Assembly: GCF_011067135.1 (NCBI RefSeq)
Contig: NZ_JAAMOW010000001.1
Location: forward strand, 62,001 to 126,000
Reading direction: 5' to 3'
Origin: Solimonas terrae
GTDB lineage: Bacteria > Pseudomonadota > Gammaproteobacteria > Nevskiales > Nevskiaceae
DNA length: 64,000 nucleotides
The notes beneath the pieces were generated by a model. That model saw only the letters and a program-made list of their open reading frames with translations, was not told the DNA's origin and searched no databases. A program made the translations under genes and the position numbers. Positions 25,135-38,827 of the stretch are shown here, piece by piece (the stretch's first letter is position 1; each line of letters opens with the position of its first letter).

Positions 25135-25722
25135 ATGAAAATCGTATTGCTCGGAGCGCCGGGTTGCGGCAAGGGCACGCAGGGCGAAATGCTGTCGGCG
25201 CATTACGGCATCCCGCGCCTGTCGACCGGCGACGCCCTGCGCGCCGCGGTACGCCTGCGTACCGCACTCGGCCTTGAAGCCAAGGCCGCCATGGATGCCG
25301 GCCAGCTGGTCGAGGATCGCATCGTCATCGGCATCGTCGAGGAACGGCTGGCGGAGGACGATGTCACCGCCGGCTTCATCCTCGACGGCTTCCCGCGCAA
25401 TGTGCGGCAGGCGCAGACGCTGGACGCCATGCTTGCGCGACAGGGACAGGCCGGCATCGACGCCGTGCTGCATCTCGAAGTGCCGTGCGAGGAACTGCTG
25501 CGACGCATGCTCCTGCGCGGCATCGAGGAAGGCCGCAGCGACGACACGGAGCAGACCATCCGCCGACGCCTTGCGGTGTATCGGACTGAAACCGGCCCGC
25601 TGCTCGCGTACTACCGCGAGCAGGGCAAGCTGCTGACGCGCAGCGGCTGCGGTTCGGTGATCGAGGTGTTCGGCAGCGCGGTGAGCGCAGTCGACGGTTT
25701 CGTGGCGGCGCTGCCGCTGTGA
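25135..25722 (+). CDS. adk: adenylate kinase, short lidless type
   Basis: 195 residues. P-loop GAPGCGKGTQ at 7-16, NMP-binding STGDALRA, and the family signature FILDGFPRNVRQAQ. The usual zinc-type LID is shortened, as in short-form adenylate kinases. It converts AMP + ATP to 2 ADP. GGAG before the ATG. Its sigma54 promoter closely matches that of acs directly downstream, so it probably recycles the AMP made by acetyl-CoA synthetase and is not necessarily the only adenylate kinase of the cell. Confidence 0.9.
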   Translation: MKIVLLGAPGCGKGTQGEMLSAHYGIPRLSTGDALRAAVRLRTALGLEAKAAMDAGQLVEDRIVIGIVEERLAEDDVTAGFILDGFPRNVRQAQTLDAMLARQGQAGIDAVLHLEVPCEELLRRMLLRGIEEGRSDDTEQTIRRRLAVYRTETGPLLAYYREQGKLLTRSGCGSVIEVFGSAVSAVDGFVAALPL

Positions 25723-25819
25723 GTTTGTTGTCCCGCCGCGCGCCGGCAGCGGGACCGTCCGTGTCGTCGCCGTCGCGGCACGGGACTACGACGACGGCGG
25801 ATGCACGGTCGGTGGCGCA

Positions 25820-25835
25820 TGGCATCGGCTTTGCT
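25820..25835 (+). promoter_or_regulatory. sigma54 -24/-12 promoter of acs
   Basis: TGGCATC-GGCT-TTGCT, nearly identical to the adk promoter. Possible enhancer motifs TTGTCCC (25728-25734) and GGGACCGTCC (25751-25760) lie 60-95 bases upstream. The stretch 25723-25894 has no gene. Confidence 0.8.
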
Positions 25836-25894
25836 AAGCGCCGCCGGTCCGCGCGCTGCGGGCCCTGCCGGCAAGAACCAGAGGAGAGCCGTAC

Positions 25895-27871
<1,977 letters not shown>

Positions 27872-27902
27872 GCGGCTCCACGGGTCGTCACGGCCGACTG
27901 TC

Positions 27903-29945
<2,043 letters not shown>

Positions 29946-30102
29946 CTCTCCACCTTCTGTTCTGTGTACGGCTTCGACCGCGACGGCCCGCGCTGCACTG
30001 CGAGGTCTGTCGTGTGGCCGCCGGCTAGCAAGTCGGATGCCATCGCCTTGTTTCTGTTCAATGACGCTATGCCCCAGTGTGGCGGACGTCAATCGCGACG
30101 CA

Positions 30103-30116
30103 TTGACGCAGATCAA
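30103..30116. promoter_or_regulatory. FNR/Anr-type box between acoR and aldehyde dehydrogenase
   Basis: TTGAC-GCAG-ATCAA. It is two bases from the putative AcoR enhancer at 30118-30137 and upstream of both divergent genes, so oxygen status could modulate either. Confidence 0.55.
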
Positions 30117-30117
30117 T

Positions 30118-30137
30118 CTGTCCCATCGGCGTGACAG
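30118..30137. promoter_or_regulatory. CTGTC-N10-GACAG inverted repeat, putative AcoR site
   Basis: CTGTCCC and GTGACAG face each other over 20 bases, with another GTGACAG at 30165-30171. Its near end is about 100 bases from the -24 element at 30234. CTGTCCC or its complement also occurs before adk and between exaA and the porin. The intergenic stretch 29946-30353 has no gene. Confidence 0.45.
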
Positions 30138-30233
30138 TGCAAACGACGGGCGCGCGCCGCTGCCGTGACAGCAGGCGCCGCTGCGGCGGGTGGCCTTTTC
30201 CGAATTCCCCGCAAATTCAGCGTGATTGCCGCT

Positions 30234-30249
30234 TGGCCTGCTTCTTGCC
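30234..30249 (+). promoter_or_regulatory. sigma54 -24/-12 promoter of aldehyde dehydrogenase copy 2
   Basis: TGGCCTG-CTTC-TTGCC, correct spacing and both core dinucleotides. Predicted start near 30260, some 94 bases before the ATG. Confidence 0.75.
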
Positions 30250-30353
30250 ATCGCGCCGGCCGTCGCGGGTGCAGGGCATCCGCAAGGCCGCTGGCGTCGC
30301 TGTGACGGCACGACCTGCAACACATCACGAACCGCATCAATCGAGGAGATCCA

Positions 30354-31883
<1,530 letters not shown>

Positions 31884-31907
31884 GTCCGGAGCTGCGGTCG
31901 ATGAAAG

Positions 31908-31957
31908 CTTCGCGCGCTCTCCCCATCGTGCAAACGATGGGGAGAGGCGGCGCGAAG
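31908..31957 (+). other. long RNA hairpin between aldehyde dehydrogenase and TonB receptor genes
   Basis: A perfect 12-base stem CTCTCCCCATCG / CGATGGGGAGAG with loop TGCAAA (31917-31946). It is extended by an outer 8-base stem CTTCGCGC / GCGCGAAG across small bulges. No T-run follows, so it is not a standard terminator; it could stabilise the mRNA or attenuate the receptor gene. A second small hairpin GCGTTTC / GAAACGC lies at 31964-31983. Confidence 0.7.
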
Positions 31958-32031
31958 ACCCGAGCGTTTCCACGACGAAACGCCGCGCGCGACGCCGAAG
32001 GGCGGGCGCACAGCATGAGGAGGGCAGCAGG

Positions 32032-34410
32032 ATGCGGACGCCGACGCGCATGTTGGTGCCGGTCGCACTGACCGTTGCGGCCATGCAGCCTGCGTGGGGC
32101 GAGGAGCCGTTCGCTGCGTCACCGTCTGAAGCAGTACCGGTTTCGGCGCTTGCGCCGATCGCCGAAGTCGTGGTCGTCGGCACGACGCCGATGCCCGGCA
32201 GCGGCATCGACATCGACAAGGTGCCGAGCAATGTGCAGACGATGTCGGCGCGCGATCTCGATCGTCCGGGCGGCGCCGGGCTGGTGCCGGATGCGGCGTC
32301 CGATCGCATGGGCAGCGTCAGCCTCGAAAGCGAGCAGGGCAACCCTTACCAACCGGATTTCGTCTATCGCGGCTTCGCGGCATCGCCGATTTCCGGTGTT
32401 GCCCAGGGTTTGGCGGTCTATCAGGACGGCACGCGCATCAACGAGGCCTTCGGCGACTCGGTGAACTGGGATCTCGTGCCGATGTTCGCGGTCGATCGCC
32501 TGAGCGTGCAGGGCAACAACCCGGTATTCGGCCTCAACGCGCTCGGCGGCGCGGTGACGCTGGACATGAAGGACGGGTTCAACAGCGCTGGTAGCGAGCT
32601 GCAGATATCCGGCGGCACCTGGCATCAGCGCGCCGGCTACGCGGGCAGTGCAGCGCGCTCCGGCAACTTCGGCTTCTACGCCGGTGTCGGTGGTTTCGAC
32701 GACGACGGCTTTCGCGATCGTTCGCACACGATCATCCGCCAGGCCTACGCCGATGCCGGCTACGAGGACGACACGCGCACCTTGCACCTGACGTTCTCCG
32801 GTGCCGACAACGCGATCGGCGCGGTCGGCCCGACGCCGATCGAAATGCTGGCCGCCGATCCGAAGTCGGTGTTCACGTATCCACAATCGATGCACAACGA
32901 AGCCGCGCTCGTGCAGCTGCGCGGCAGCCTGAAGTGGAGCCAGACGCAGAGCCTGGCGGCGCAGGCCTACTACCGGCGCTTCGAGCAGCGCCTGATCGAT
33001 GGCAACACCACCGATGTCGAAGCCTGCCAGAACGATGCCGGCTGGTTCTGCCTCGAAGGCGGGGCGCAGTATCCGGACGATGCGCTGTACGACGACAGCG
33101 GTCGCCGCGTGCCCACGTCGGTACTGGCCGACGGCGCGACCGCCGGCGAACTCGACCGCACGCATACGAAAACCGACGGCCTGGGCATTTCAGTGCAATG
33201 GACGCTGACCGCACCGCTGTTCGGCCTGCCGAATCACTTCGTCGCCGGCGCATCCGAAGATCGCGGCAGCACCGGTTACGGCGCCGATGGCGAACTGGGC
33301 ATGCTGGCCGACGATCTCGGCGTTACCGGCGCCGGCGTGATCATCGATCAGGGTCGGAGCGCGACTGCCGCGCCACCGATCGTCGCGCCAGTGCGCTTGC
33401 GGGCGCGCAACGTCTACAGCGGCGTCTACCTCACGAACACGCTGGATCTGACACCTGAACTGGCCTGGTCGCTGAGCGGCCGTTACAACCGTGCCGACAT
33501 CAGCCTGCGCGACCGTCGCGGCGACACGCTGGACAGCGACAATCACTTCGAGCGTTTCGATCCAGGTAGCGGCGTCACCTACCGGATCAGCGAAACCGCG
33601 ACGGCCTATGCCGGCTGGTCGCAGGCCAATCGCGCGCCGACCGCGGGCGAGCTGAATTGCGCAGACCCGGAATCGCCGTGTCTGCTTGGTGCTTTCCTGG
33701 TGGACGATCCGCCGCTCAAACAGGTTGTTTCCAACACCTGCGAAGCCGGCTTGCGCGGCCATGTCGCAAGCGGCCTGCCGGGCCGGCTGAGCTGGAAGGC
33801 CGGCCTGTTCCGCACCGACAATCGCGACGACATCCTGCTGCTTGCCACCGCGATCAACGGCTTCGGCTATTTCAGCAATGCCGGCAAGACGCGCCGCCAG
33901 GGCGTCGAAACGGCTATCGGCTACGAACTCGCACACTGGGAATTCCACGCCAGCTACAGTTTCATCGACGCGACGTTCCGCAACGCGCTGACGATCGCGT
34001 CCAACAGCCCGTCGGCCGATGACGACGGCAACATCACCGTTCAGCGCGGCGACCACATTCCGCTGATGCCGCGTCATCGCTTCACGCTGCAGGCCGATTA
34101 CAAGCGCCGGCGCTGGAGCGTCGGCAGTGAACTGCGCGCGGTCGGCAGGCAGTATTACGCCGGCGATGCGTCGAACCAGCAGAAACCGCTCGGCGGCTAT
34201 GCGACCGTCGATCTGCACGGCGAATTCGCCGTGACGAAAAAGCTGCGGTTGTTCGCCGACGTCGAAAACCTGCTGGACCGGAGCTACTACACCTACGCAA
34301 CCTACGCCGAACTCGACGGCCTGCCGGACCGCGTCGATCTGAGCGACCCGCGCACGCTGAGCCCGTCGCCGGGACGTGCGATCTACGGCGGCCTGCGTTT
34401 GAGTTTCTGA
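32032..34410 (+). CDS. TonB-dependent outer-membrane receptor in the alcohol oxidation block
   Basis: 792 residues: signal peptide (about 1-23, ending PAWGEE), plug with IAEVVVVGTTPM, VYRGFAASPISGVAQGLAVY and VQGNNPVFGLNALGGAVTL, then a barrel ending in GGLRLSF. AGGAGGG-type ribosome site upstream of the ATG. Substrate unknown. Its place, 149 bases after exaC and before the PQQ alcohol dehydrogenase genes, with no pqq biosynthesis genes in view, suggests uptake of PQQ or a lanthanide chelate, by analogy with PqqU and LutH; this is inference from position only. Confidence 0.9.
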   Translation: MRTPTRMLVPVALTVAAMQPAWGEEPFAASPSEAVPVSALAPIAEVVVVGTTPMPGSGIDIDKVPSNVQTMSARDLDRPGGAGLVPDAASDRMGSVSLESEQGNPYQPDFVYRGFAASPISGVAQGLAVYQDGTRINEAFGDSVNWDLVPMFAVDRLSVQGNNPVFGLNALGGAVTLDMKDGFNSAGSELQISGGTWHQRAGYAGSAARSGNFGFYAGVGGFDDDGFRDRSHTIIRQAYADAGYEDDTRTLHLTFSGADNAIGAVGPTPIEMLAADPKSVFTYPQSMHNEAALVQLRGSLKWSQTQSLAAQAYYRRFEQRLIDGNTTDVEACQNDAGWFCLEGGAQYPDDALYDDSGRRVPTSVLADGATAGELDRTHTKTDGLGISVQWTLTAPLFGLPNHFVAGASEDRGSTGYGADGELGMLADDLGVTGAGVIIDQGRSATAAPPIVAPVRLRARNVYSGVYLTNTLDLTPELAWSLSGRYNRADISLRDRRGDTLDSDNHFERFDPGSGVTYRISETATAYAGWSQANRAPTAGELNCADPESPCLLGAFLVDDPPLKQVVSNTCEAGLRGHVASGLPGRLSWKAGLFRTDNRDDILLLATAINGFGYFSNAGKTRRQGVETAIGYELAHWEFHASYSFIDATFRNALTIASNSPSADDDGNITVQRGDHIPLMPRHRFTLQADYKRRRWSVGSELRAVGRQYYAGDASNQQKPLGGYATVDLHGEFAVTKKLRLFADVENLLDRSYYTYATYAELDGLPDRVDLSDPRTLSPSPGRAIYGGLRLSF

Positions 34411-34569
34411 GCGCGAGGCAACGTTCGCAGAATGCGGAGCGTTCCGTCGTCCGCAATCGACGGGATGCTCAGCTGCCCCCGTCCTACAATCCGTCCTGGC
34501 TGGGGATGCGTTGCGCTGCCCCTGCCTTGCGATGCCGCAAATCTTGTCTCACACGAAAATGAGCGCCCG

Positions 34570-35127
34570 ATGCGGAAATGGATTGGAATATGCGTCCTCG
34601 ACATTTTGCTGCTGGTCTGCAGTTCCCCTTCCGCGCTCGGCGTAACGCTGCGCTTCACTTATGCGCCGCTCAACTATGCGGCATTCGCTTTGATGCTCGG
34701 CTTTCTGCCTGTCGCCGTCATTGCCGCTGGCTCAAAGGCAAGCGGTCGCTTGCTTACCTGGTTGCTTTGCACCGCTGGCTTCCTGCTTCTGCTCCCGGCG
34801 CTGGCACTGAGCGGCATAGCCTGCCTCATGCTCGCCGATGTGGCCTGGTCGGGTGCGGACGATTCGTCGGTGAAGATTGCCGAGCTGAAAACTGCCAGCG
34901 CCGATTTTCGTGCCTATAGAACGGACTATGGTGCGACGACTGATTTTGGCGTTGTGCTGCAACGAGAGGCGCCGATCATGCTGGGATTGTCTCTGGTCTC
35001 CGTCGAGTGTGCCTACTACCATGCCGCCGCGGCGTCTCTGCGCCGGCTGTCTGATGCTCGTGGCGTGATGACGGTAGAGGCCTATGGCAACGGCTACCCG
35101 CAACGAATTTGCGAATTCGATATCTAG
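34570..35127 (+). CDS. membrane protein of unknown function
   Basis: 185 residues with an N-terminal hydrophobic segment (WIGICVLDILLLVCSS) and two or three more helices up to about residue 95, then a soluble tail with scattered cysteines. I do not recognise the family. Base composition is visibly less GC-rich than the neighbours, which may mean recent acquisition. The start at 34570 is chosen because the protein then begins with a signal-like helix; no strong ribosome site. It converges on the next gene over a strong terminator. Confidence 0.6.
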   Translation: MRKWIGICVLDILLLVCSSPSALGVTLRFTYAPLNYAAFALMLGFLPVAVIAAGSKASGRLLTWLLCTAGFLLLLPALALSGIACLMLADVAWSGADDSSVKIAELKTASADFRAYRTDYGATTDFGVVLQREAPIMLGLSLVSVECAYYHAAAASLRRLSDARGVMTVEAYGNGYPQRICEFDI

Positions 35128-35245
35128 CAAGGTCTAGGGCGGGCGTATCATGCCATTCGTGGTGTCGGACGCGTGTGACAGGCGAGGTACGCTGTGCTGC
35201 TCCCGCCCTTGGTCTGCAGCGTTTGCAACGGATTCCATGTCGAAT

Positions 35246-35293
35246 CGCGACAACGAAAAAGGCGACCTTGCAGTCGCCTTTTTCGTTGTCGCG
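35246..35293. terminator. bidirectional terminator with 21-base perfect stem
   Basis: Perfect inverted repeat, 21-base arms (CGCGACAACGAAAAAGGCGA... and its complement) around the loop CTTGCA, with A5 and T5 runs in opposite arms. It lies between convergent genes ending at 35127 and 35300 and can stop transcription from both sides. Confidence 0.9.
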
Positions 35294-35299
35294 CGGGTT

Positions 35300-36517
35300 T
35301 CAGTTCGACGCTTGTTGCGTGTGTTCGCGATAGACGAGCCTGACGGTGGACTTCAAGGCGCTGTCGAAGGTCAATGCGGTGCTGCCGGCGGGGTAGCCGT
35401 TCTGCTGCAGGATGTAGGCCATGACGTTGACGTAGTCTTCGTGCGGCAGCGTGCCGGGCGCCGGTGCCGGCATGTTTTCCGAAACGATCTTGAAGATGTC
35501 GCCGACGTGGAAATTGGCTTCAGGGTTGGCGAAGGTCGCCCCTTTCAGCGCCGGTCCGGCGCGGCCCTCCAGATCGGGACCGTGGCAGATCGCGCAGTTG
35601 CTGCGGAACGTGGCGCGTCCGGTTTCCGCCTGCTGGACGGTGTACAGACCGACATCGCCGTTGTGCGCGACCGCATCGGAGACCTTGATCAGACGGCCGG
35701 GCATGGACGCCTGGCTGCGCAGCGCGACCTTGTGCGGCGTCGCCACTTGCGCACCGCCGGCCACTTCGCCGTACGGCATCAGTAGTTTCTGCAGGCGACC
35801 GTCACGACGCAAGGCGTCGACACCCTGTTCGAACTGCTGCGCGACCGCCTCGGAATCCGCGCTGTACAGCGCCACCAGATTCCACTGGGCATGCGGTTCG
35901 GCCAGCGGCGACACCTGCAGCTTGCGGCCGGCGGTCTTGTCGAGATGACCGGCGACGTAGGGCATCCACAGCATCGCAGCGGCAACATCGCCGTGCGCGA
36001 CGGCCTTCAGGGTTTCGTCGTCGGTCGTGAAGATCTGCGCCGTGATGCGCGGATGCGCGGAGAAGTACAGGTTCGGCGTGGTCATGTAGGTCACGGCGAC
36101 TTCACTGCCTTTCGGCAATTGATCGAGCGTGGTTGCCGCATTCCGCGGCGTCACGAGCACGAAACCGGTGTGCGCATAGGCATCGGTCGCGTGCGTGCCG
36201 TCCGGCGCAACGCCGCCTTGCGCGTCGAGCGGAAAGCCCATGACGAGCTGGCAGCGGCTGGCGAGCAGCTTCGGGAAGGTCGACAGTGCGAGGCCGTCGT
36301 CGTCGTCGCCACTGCCGTCGAACGGCACGATGCTGGCCTGCAGACCTTGCTGCTTTGCCACCGCCTGCGCGATGCCGGCATCCATGGCCTTGACCGGGCT
36401 GCTCTGATCGACACAGACGCGCAGTTCCGCCGCCTCCGCGCTGCGGTGCGTGAGCACCGCAGCGAAGAAGGCCGCCGGAATCAGCCGCAGGACGATGCGA
36501 TTGATGGGCGTGGGCAT
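35300..36517 (-). CDS. fusion: periplasmic binding protein (XoxJ/MxaJ-like) plus cytochrome c
   Basis: 405 residues: signal peptide (about 1-29, ending SAEAAE), a family 3-type solute-binding domain (about 30-265; ELRVCVDQSSPVKAMDAGIA, TTDDETLKAVAHGDVAAAML), then a class I cytochrome c domain (about 285-390) with haem motif CAICHG and likely axial Met in ENMPAPAPG. In methanol dehydrogenase loci the equivalents MxaJ/XoxJ and MxaG/XoxG are separate genes. It starts 7 bases after the alcohol dehydrogenase stop, with GGAGTG as ribosome site. It probably accepts electrons from the PQQ enzyme and helps its activation. Confidence 0.87.
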   Translation of the reverse strand: MPTPINRIVLRLIPAAFFAAVLTHRSAEAAELRVCVDQSSPVKAMDAGIAQAVAKQQGLQASIVPFDGSGDDDDGLALSTFPKLLASRCQLVMGFPLDAQGGVAPDGTHATDAYAHTGFVLVTPRNAATTLDQLPKGSEVAVTYMTTPNLYFSAHPRITAQIFTTDDETLKAVAHGDVAAAMLWMPYVAGHLDKTAGRKLQVSPLAEPHAQWNLVALYSADSEAVAQQFEQGVDALRRDGRLQKLLMPYGEVAGGAQVATPHKVALRSQASMPGRLIKVSDAVAHNGDVGLYTVQQAETGRATFRSNCAICHGPDLEGRAGPALKGATFANPEANFHVGDIFKIVSENMPAPAPGTLPHEDYVNVMAYILQQNGYPAGSTALTFDSALKSTVRLVYREHTQQASN

Positions 36518-36524
36518 GGCGATT

Positions 36525-38255
36525 TCACTCCAGCGCGAACACGTAGAGATGACCGCCGACCGGGATGTCCATCACGTCCGGCACCATGTCGCCGCCCCAG
36601 ATCGGCACGCCGCCGCCCCAGCCAGCCCAGATCGCGACGTACTGCTTGTCGTCGACGCGGTAGGTGGTCGGTACGCCGATGATGCCGGAGGAGAGCTGCT
36701 CGCTCTTCCACAACACCTTGCCGGTCTTCGCGTCGAATGCCATGAAGTAGCCGTCCGCGGAACCGGAGAACACCAGGCCGCCGGCCGTTGCCAGCGTGCC
36801 GTCACTCCACGGCAGGGCGCTCTCGTAGTTCCAGACCTGCTTGCCGGTATCGAGGTCGATGGCCTGCACCGCGCCCCAGTTCTTGTTGTCCGGATCGTGG
36901 ACCACCTTGAACGACTCGCCGAGGAACGGCAGGCCGGCCTTGTAGTTGACGGTGCCGCCCTTCATCGTCATGCACGAGTGCAGCGTCGGCACGTAGGCCA
37001 TGTGCGTCTGCGGGCTGATCGAGATCGGCCACCAGTTCTTGCCGCCGAGGAAGCTCGGGCAAGTGAACACTTCCTTGTCGACGGTCGGACGCAGATCGTT
37101 GTCGGTGTACGGCTTGCCATCCTTGAAGCCGGCCACAGAGGTGGCATGCGCGAACTTCTCGGCATAGATCAGCTTGCCGTTGGTGCGATCGATCGCGTAG
37201 AACCAGCCGTTGCGGCTGGCGCTGACGACAGCCTTGTACGGCTTGCCCTGATAGTTGATGTCGGTGACGACGGTTTCGTTGGTGCCGTCGTAGTCCCAGG
37301 TGTCGTTCGGCGTGTACTGGTAGTGCCACTTGACCTTGCCGTCGGCCGGGTTCATCGCGATCACCGAATCCGTGTACAGGTTGTCGCCCGGACGCAGCGT
37401 CGCCAGCCACGGTCCCGGATTGCCGACGCCCCACAGCAGCGTGTCGGTTTCCGGATCGTAGGTGCCGGTCAGCCAGGCCGCGCCGCCGCCGGTCTTGTAG
37501 GCGCCCTTCGGCCAGGTGTCGCCACCCGGCTCGTTCGGCGCCGGAATCGTGTAGGTCTTCCAGGCCATCTTGCCGGTCCCGGCATCCAGTGCCTCGACGA
37601 AGCCGCGCGCGCCGTACTCGCCGCCGGACACGCCGACCACGACCTTGCCCTTGACGATCAGCGGCGCGAGCGTCATCGCATAACCGACGTCGGGCGCGTT
37701 GAGCTTCTCCTGCCACTGGACCTTGCCGGTCTTGGCATCGAGGGCGACGACATGGTTGTCGAGCGTCGCCATGTAGACCTTGTCCTCGTAGAGGGCGACA
37801 CCGCGATTGACGACATCGCAGCAGACCGTCTTCAGGCCGACCTTGGACAGGTCGTGCTCATACTTCCAGATCAACTTGCCGGTGGTCGCGTCGAGCGCGA
37901 TCAGGCGGTTCTTCGGCGTGGTGACGAACATCATGTTGCCGTTGACGATCGGCGCGGCCTCGTGGCCGGTTTTCAGATCGCTCGTGTAATCGAACACGAC
38001 CTTGAGTCTGGCGACGTTGCCGGTATTGATGTTGTCGAACGGCGCGTAGCCGTCGCTCGCGTAGTCACGGCGGTACATCAGCCAGCCGTCATCGCTTGCC
38101 GCCTTGGCGAGCCGTTCGCTCGTCACGCTCGGGTAATCGGCCGCCTGGGCCACGCTGGCGATGGCCGGTGCCAGCACCGACGCCAGCGCCGCGCCGCACA
38201 GCAGCAGCCGGCGTCTGGCCGGGCTGGTCGGTGAACCCCATGTTGTCGCACGCAT
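36525..38255 (-). CDS. exaA: PQQ-dependent periplasmic alcohol dehydrogenase, lanthanide-type motif
   Basis: 576 residues with a twin-Arg-containing signal sequence (about 1-39, ending AQAAD) and an eight-bladed propeller. The vicinal disulfide CC is at 145-146. Metal ligands by homology: Glu213 (GGEYGARGF), Asn279 (GVGNPGPW) and the catalytic Asp321 in NDTWDYDGTNE. Asp323, two residues after the catalytic Asp, is the extra ligand seen in lanthanide enzymes (XoxF, PedH); calcium enzymes have Ala or Ser there. It oxidises ethanol or another alcohol and passes electrons to the cytochrome encoded downstream. GGAGAA precedes the ATG. A sigma54 promoter lies upstream. Confidence 0.93.
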   Translation of the reverse strand: MRATTWGSPTSPARRRLLLCGAALASVLAPAIASVAQAADYPSVTSERLAKAASDDGWLMYRRDYASDGYAPFDNINTGNVARLKVVFDYTSDLKTGHEAAPIVNGNMMFVTTPKNRLIALDATTGKLIWKYEHDLSKVGLKTVCCDVVNRGVALYEDKVYMATLDNHVVALDAKTGKVQWQEKLNAPDVGYAMTLAPLIVKGKVVVGVSGGEYGARGFVEALDAGTGKMAWKTYTIPAPNEPGGDTWPKGAYKTGGGAAWLTGTYDPETDTLLWGVGNPGPWLATLRPGDNLYTDSVIAMNPADGKVKWHYQYTPNDTWDYDGTNETVVTDINYQGKPYKAVVSASRNGWFYAIDRTNGKLIYAEKFAHATSVAGFKDGKPYTDNDLRPTVDKEVFTCPSFLGGKNWWPISISPQTHMAYVPTLHSCMTMKGGTVNYKAGLPFLGESFKVVHDPDNKNWGAVQAIDLDTGKQVWNYESALPWSDGTLATAGGLVFSGSADGYFMAFDAKTGKVLWKSEQLSSGIIGVPTTYRVDDKQYVAIWAGWGGGVPIWGGDMVPDVMDIPVGGHLYVFALE

Positions 38256-38351
38256 CTTGTTCTCCTCTCGGGTGTTGCCCATTCGGGCCTGTTGAATCGC
38301 TTGCCTGGATGCGACTGCAGGAGCATCCGGCAGCGCACGGGCGCGGCGAAA

Positions 38352-38367
38352 AGCAACTTCGATGCCA
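38352..38367 (-). promoter_or_regulatory. sigma54 -24/-12 promoter of exaA
   Basis: On the minus strand TGGCATC-GAAG-TTGCT, a full match to the -24/-12 consensus. About 97 bases to the exaA ATG. Confidence 0.8.
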
Positions 38368-38454
38368 CCGTGAGAAAGGCCGCGAGCGCCAGTGAAAACC
38401 GTCCCTTGGCGGTGTTTTCCGCGTACTGCACGGACGACGAGGCGTGACGTGACG

Positions 38455-38567
38455 GACAGGCTGTCATCGCCGCGGGTCACTGTGTCACGCCGATGCCACG
38501 GCGCCGCGAACGCCGTCGGCGAGGTCCGGTTGCGCAGCTGATCGGGCCAGTGTCACCAGGCTGTCCC
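38455..38567. promoter_or_regulatory. putative AcoR enhancer region shared by exaA and porin
   Basis: GACAG-G-CTGTC at 38455-38465, TGTGTCACG near 38481-38489, and CTGTCCC at 38561-38567 lie between two divergent -24/-12 promoters. The same CTGTC/GACAG elements occur before exaC and adk. The stretch 38256-38827 holds no gene; it is a divergent control region. Confidence 0.4.
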
Positions 38568-38684
38568 GCAGACGACGCGGTGATCGTCACCAGCCTGCAA
38601 CAACCGCCGGCGGCATCGTCGTTCCTGGCGGCCGATCGTCGCAAAACCCCGGCAGAAACAGCTGCCGCAGCGGCAATTCGCGGT

Positions 38685-38700
38685 TGGCATGTCGCTTGCT
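38685..38700 (+). promoter_or_regulatory. sigma54 -24/-12 promoter of the porin gene
   Basis: TGGCATG-TCGC-TTGCT, full match to the consensus. Predicted start near 38711, about 117 bases before the porin ATG. Confidence 0.8.
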
Positions 38701-38827
38701 CCACGGCGCGCCGCCGTTGCGAGCGCGACGTCCGGCGACAGCCGTGGCGACAGGCGCGCAGGGCTTGTCGCCAGCCGGGCGGGTGCCCGGCGGCGTCGAT
38801 CATTCCACAAGAGAGGAGAGCGTTTCG

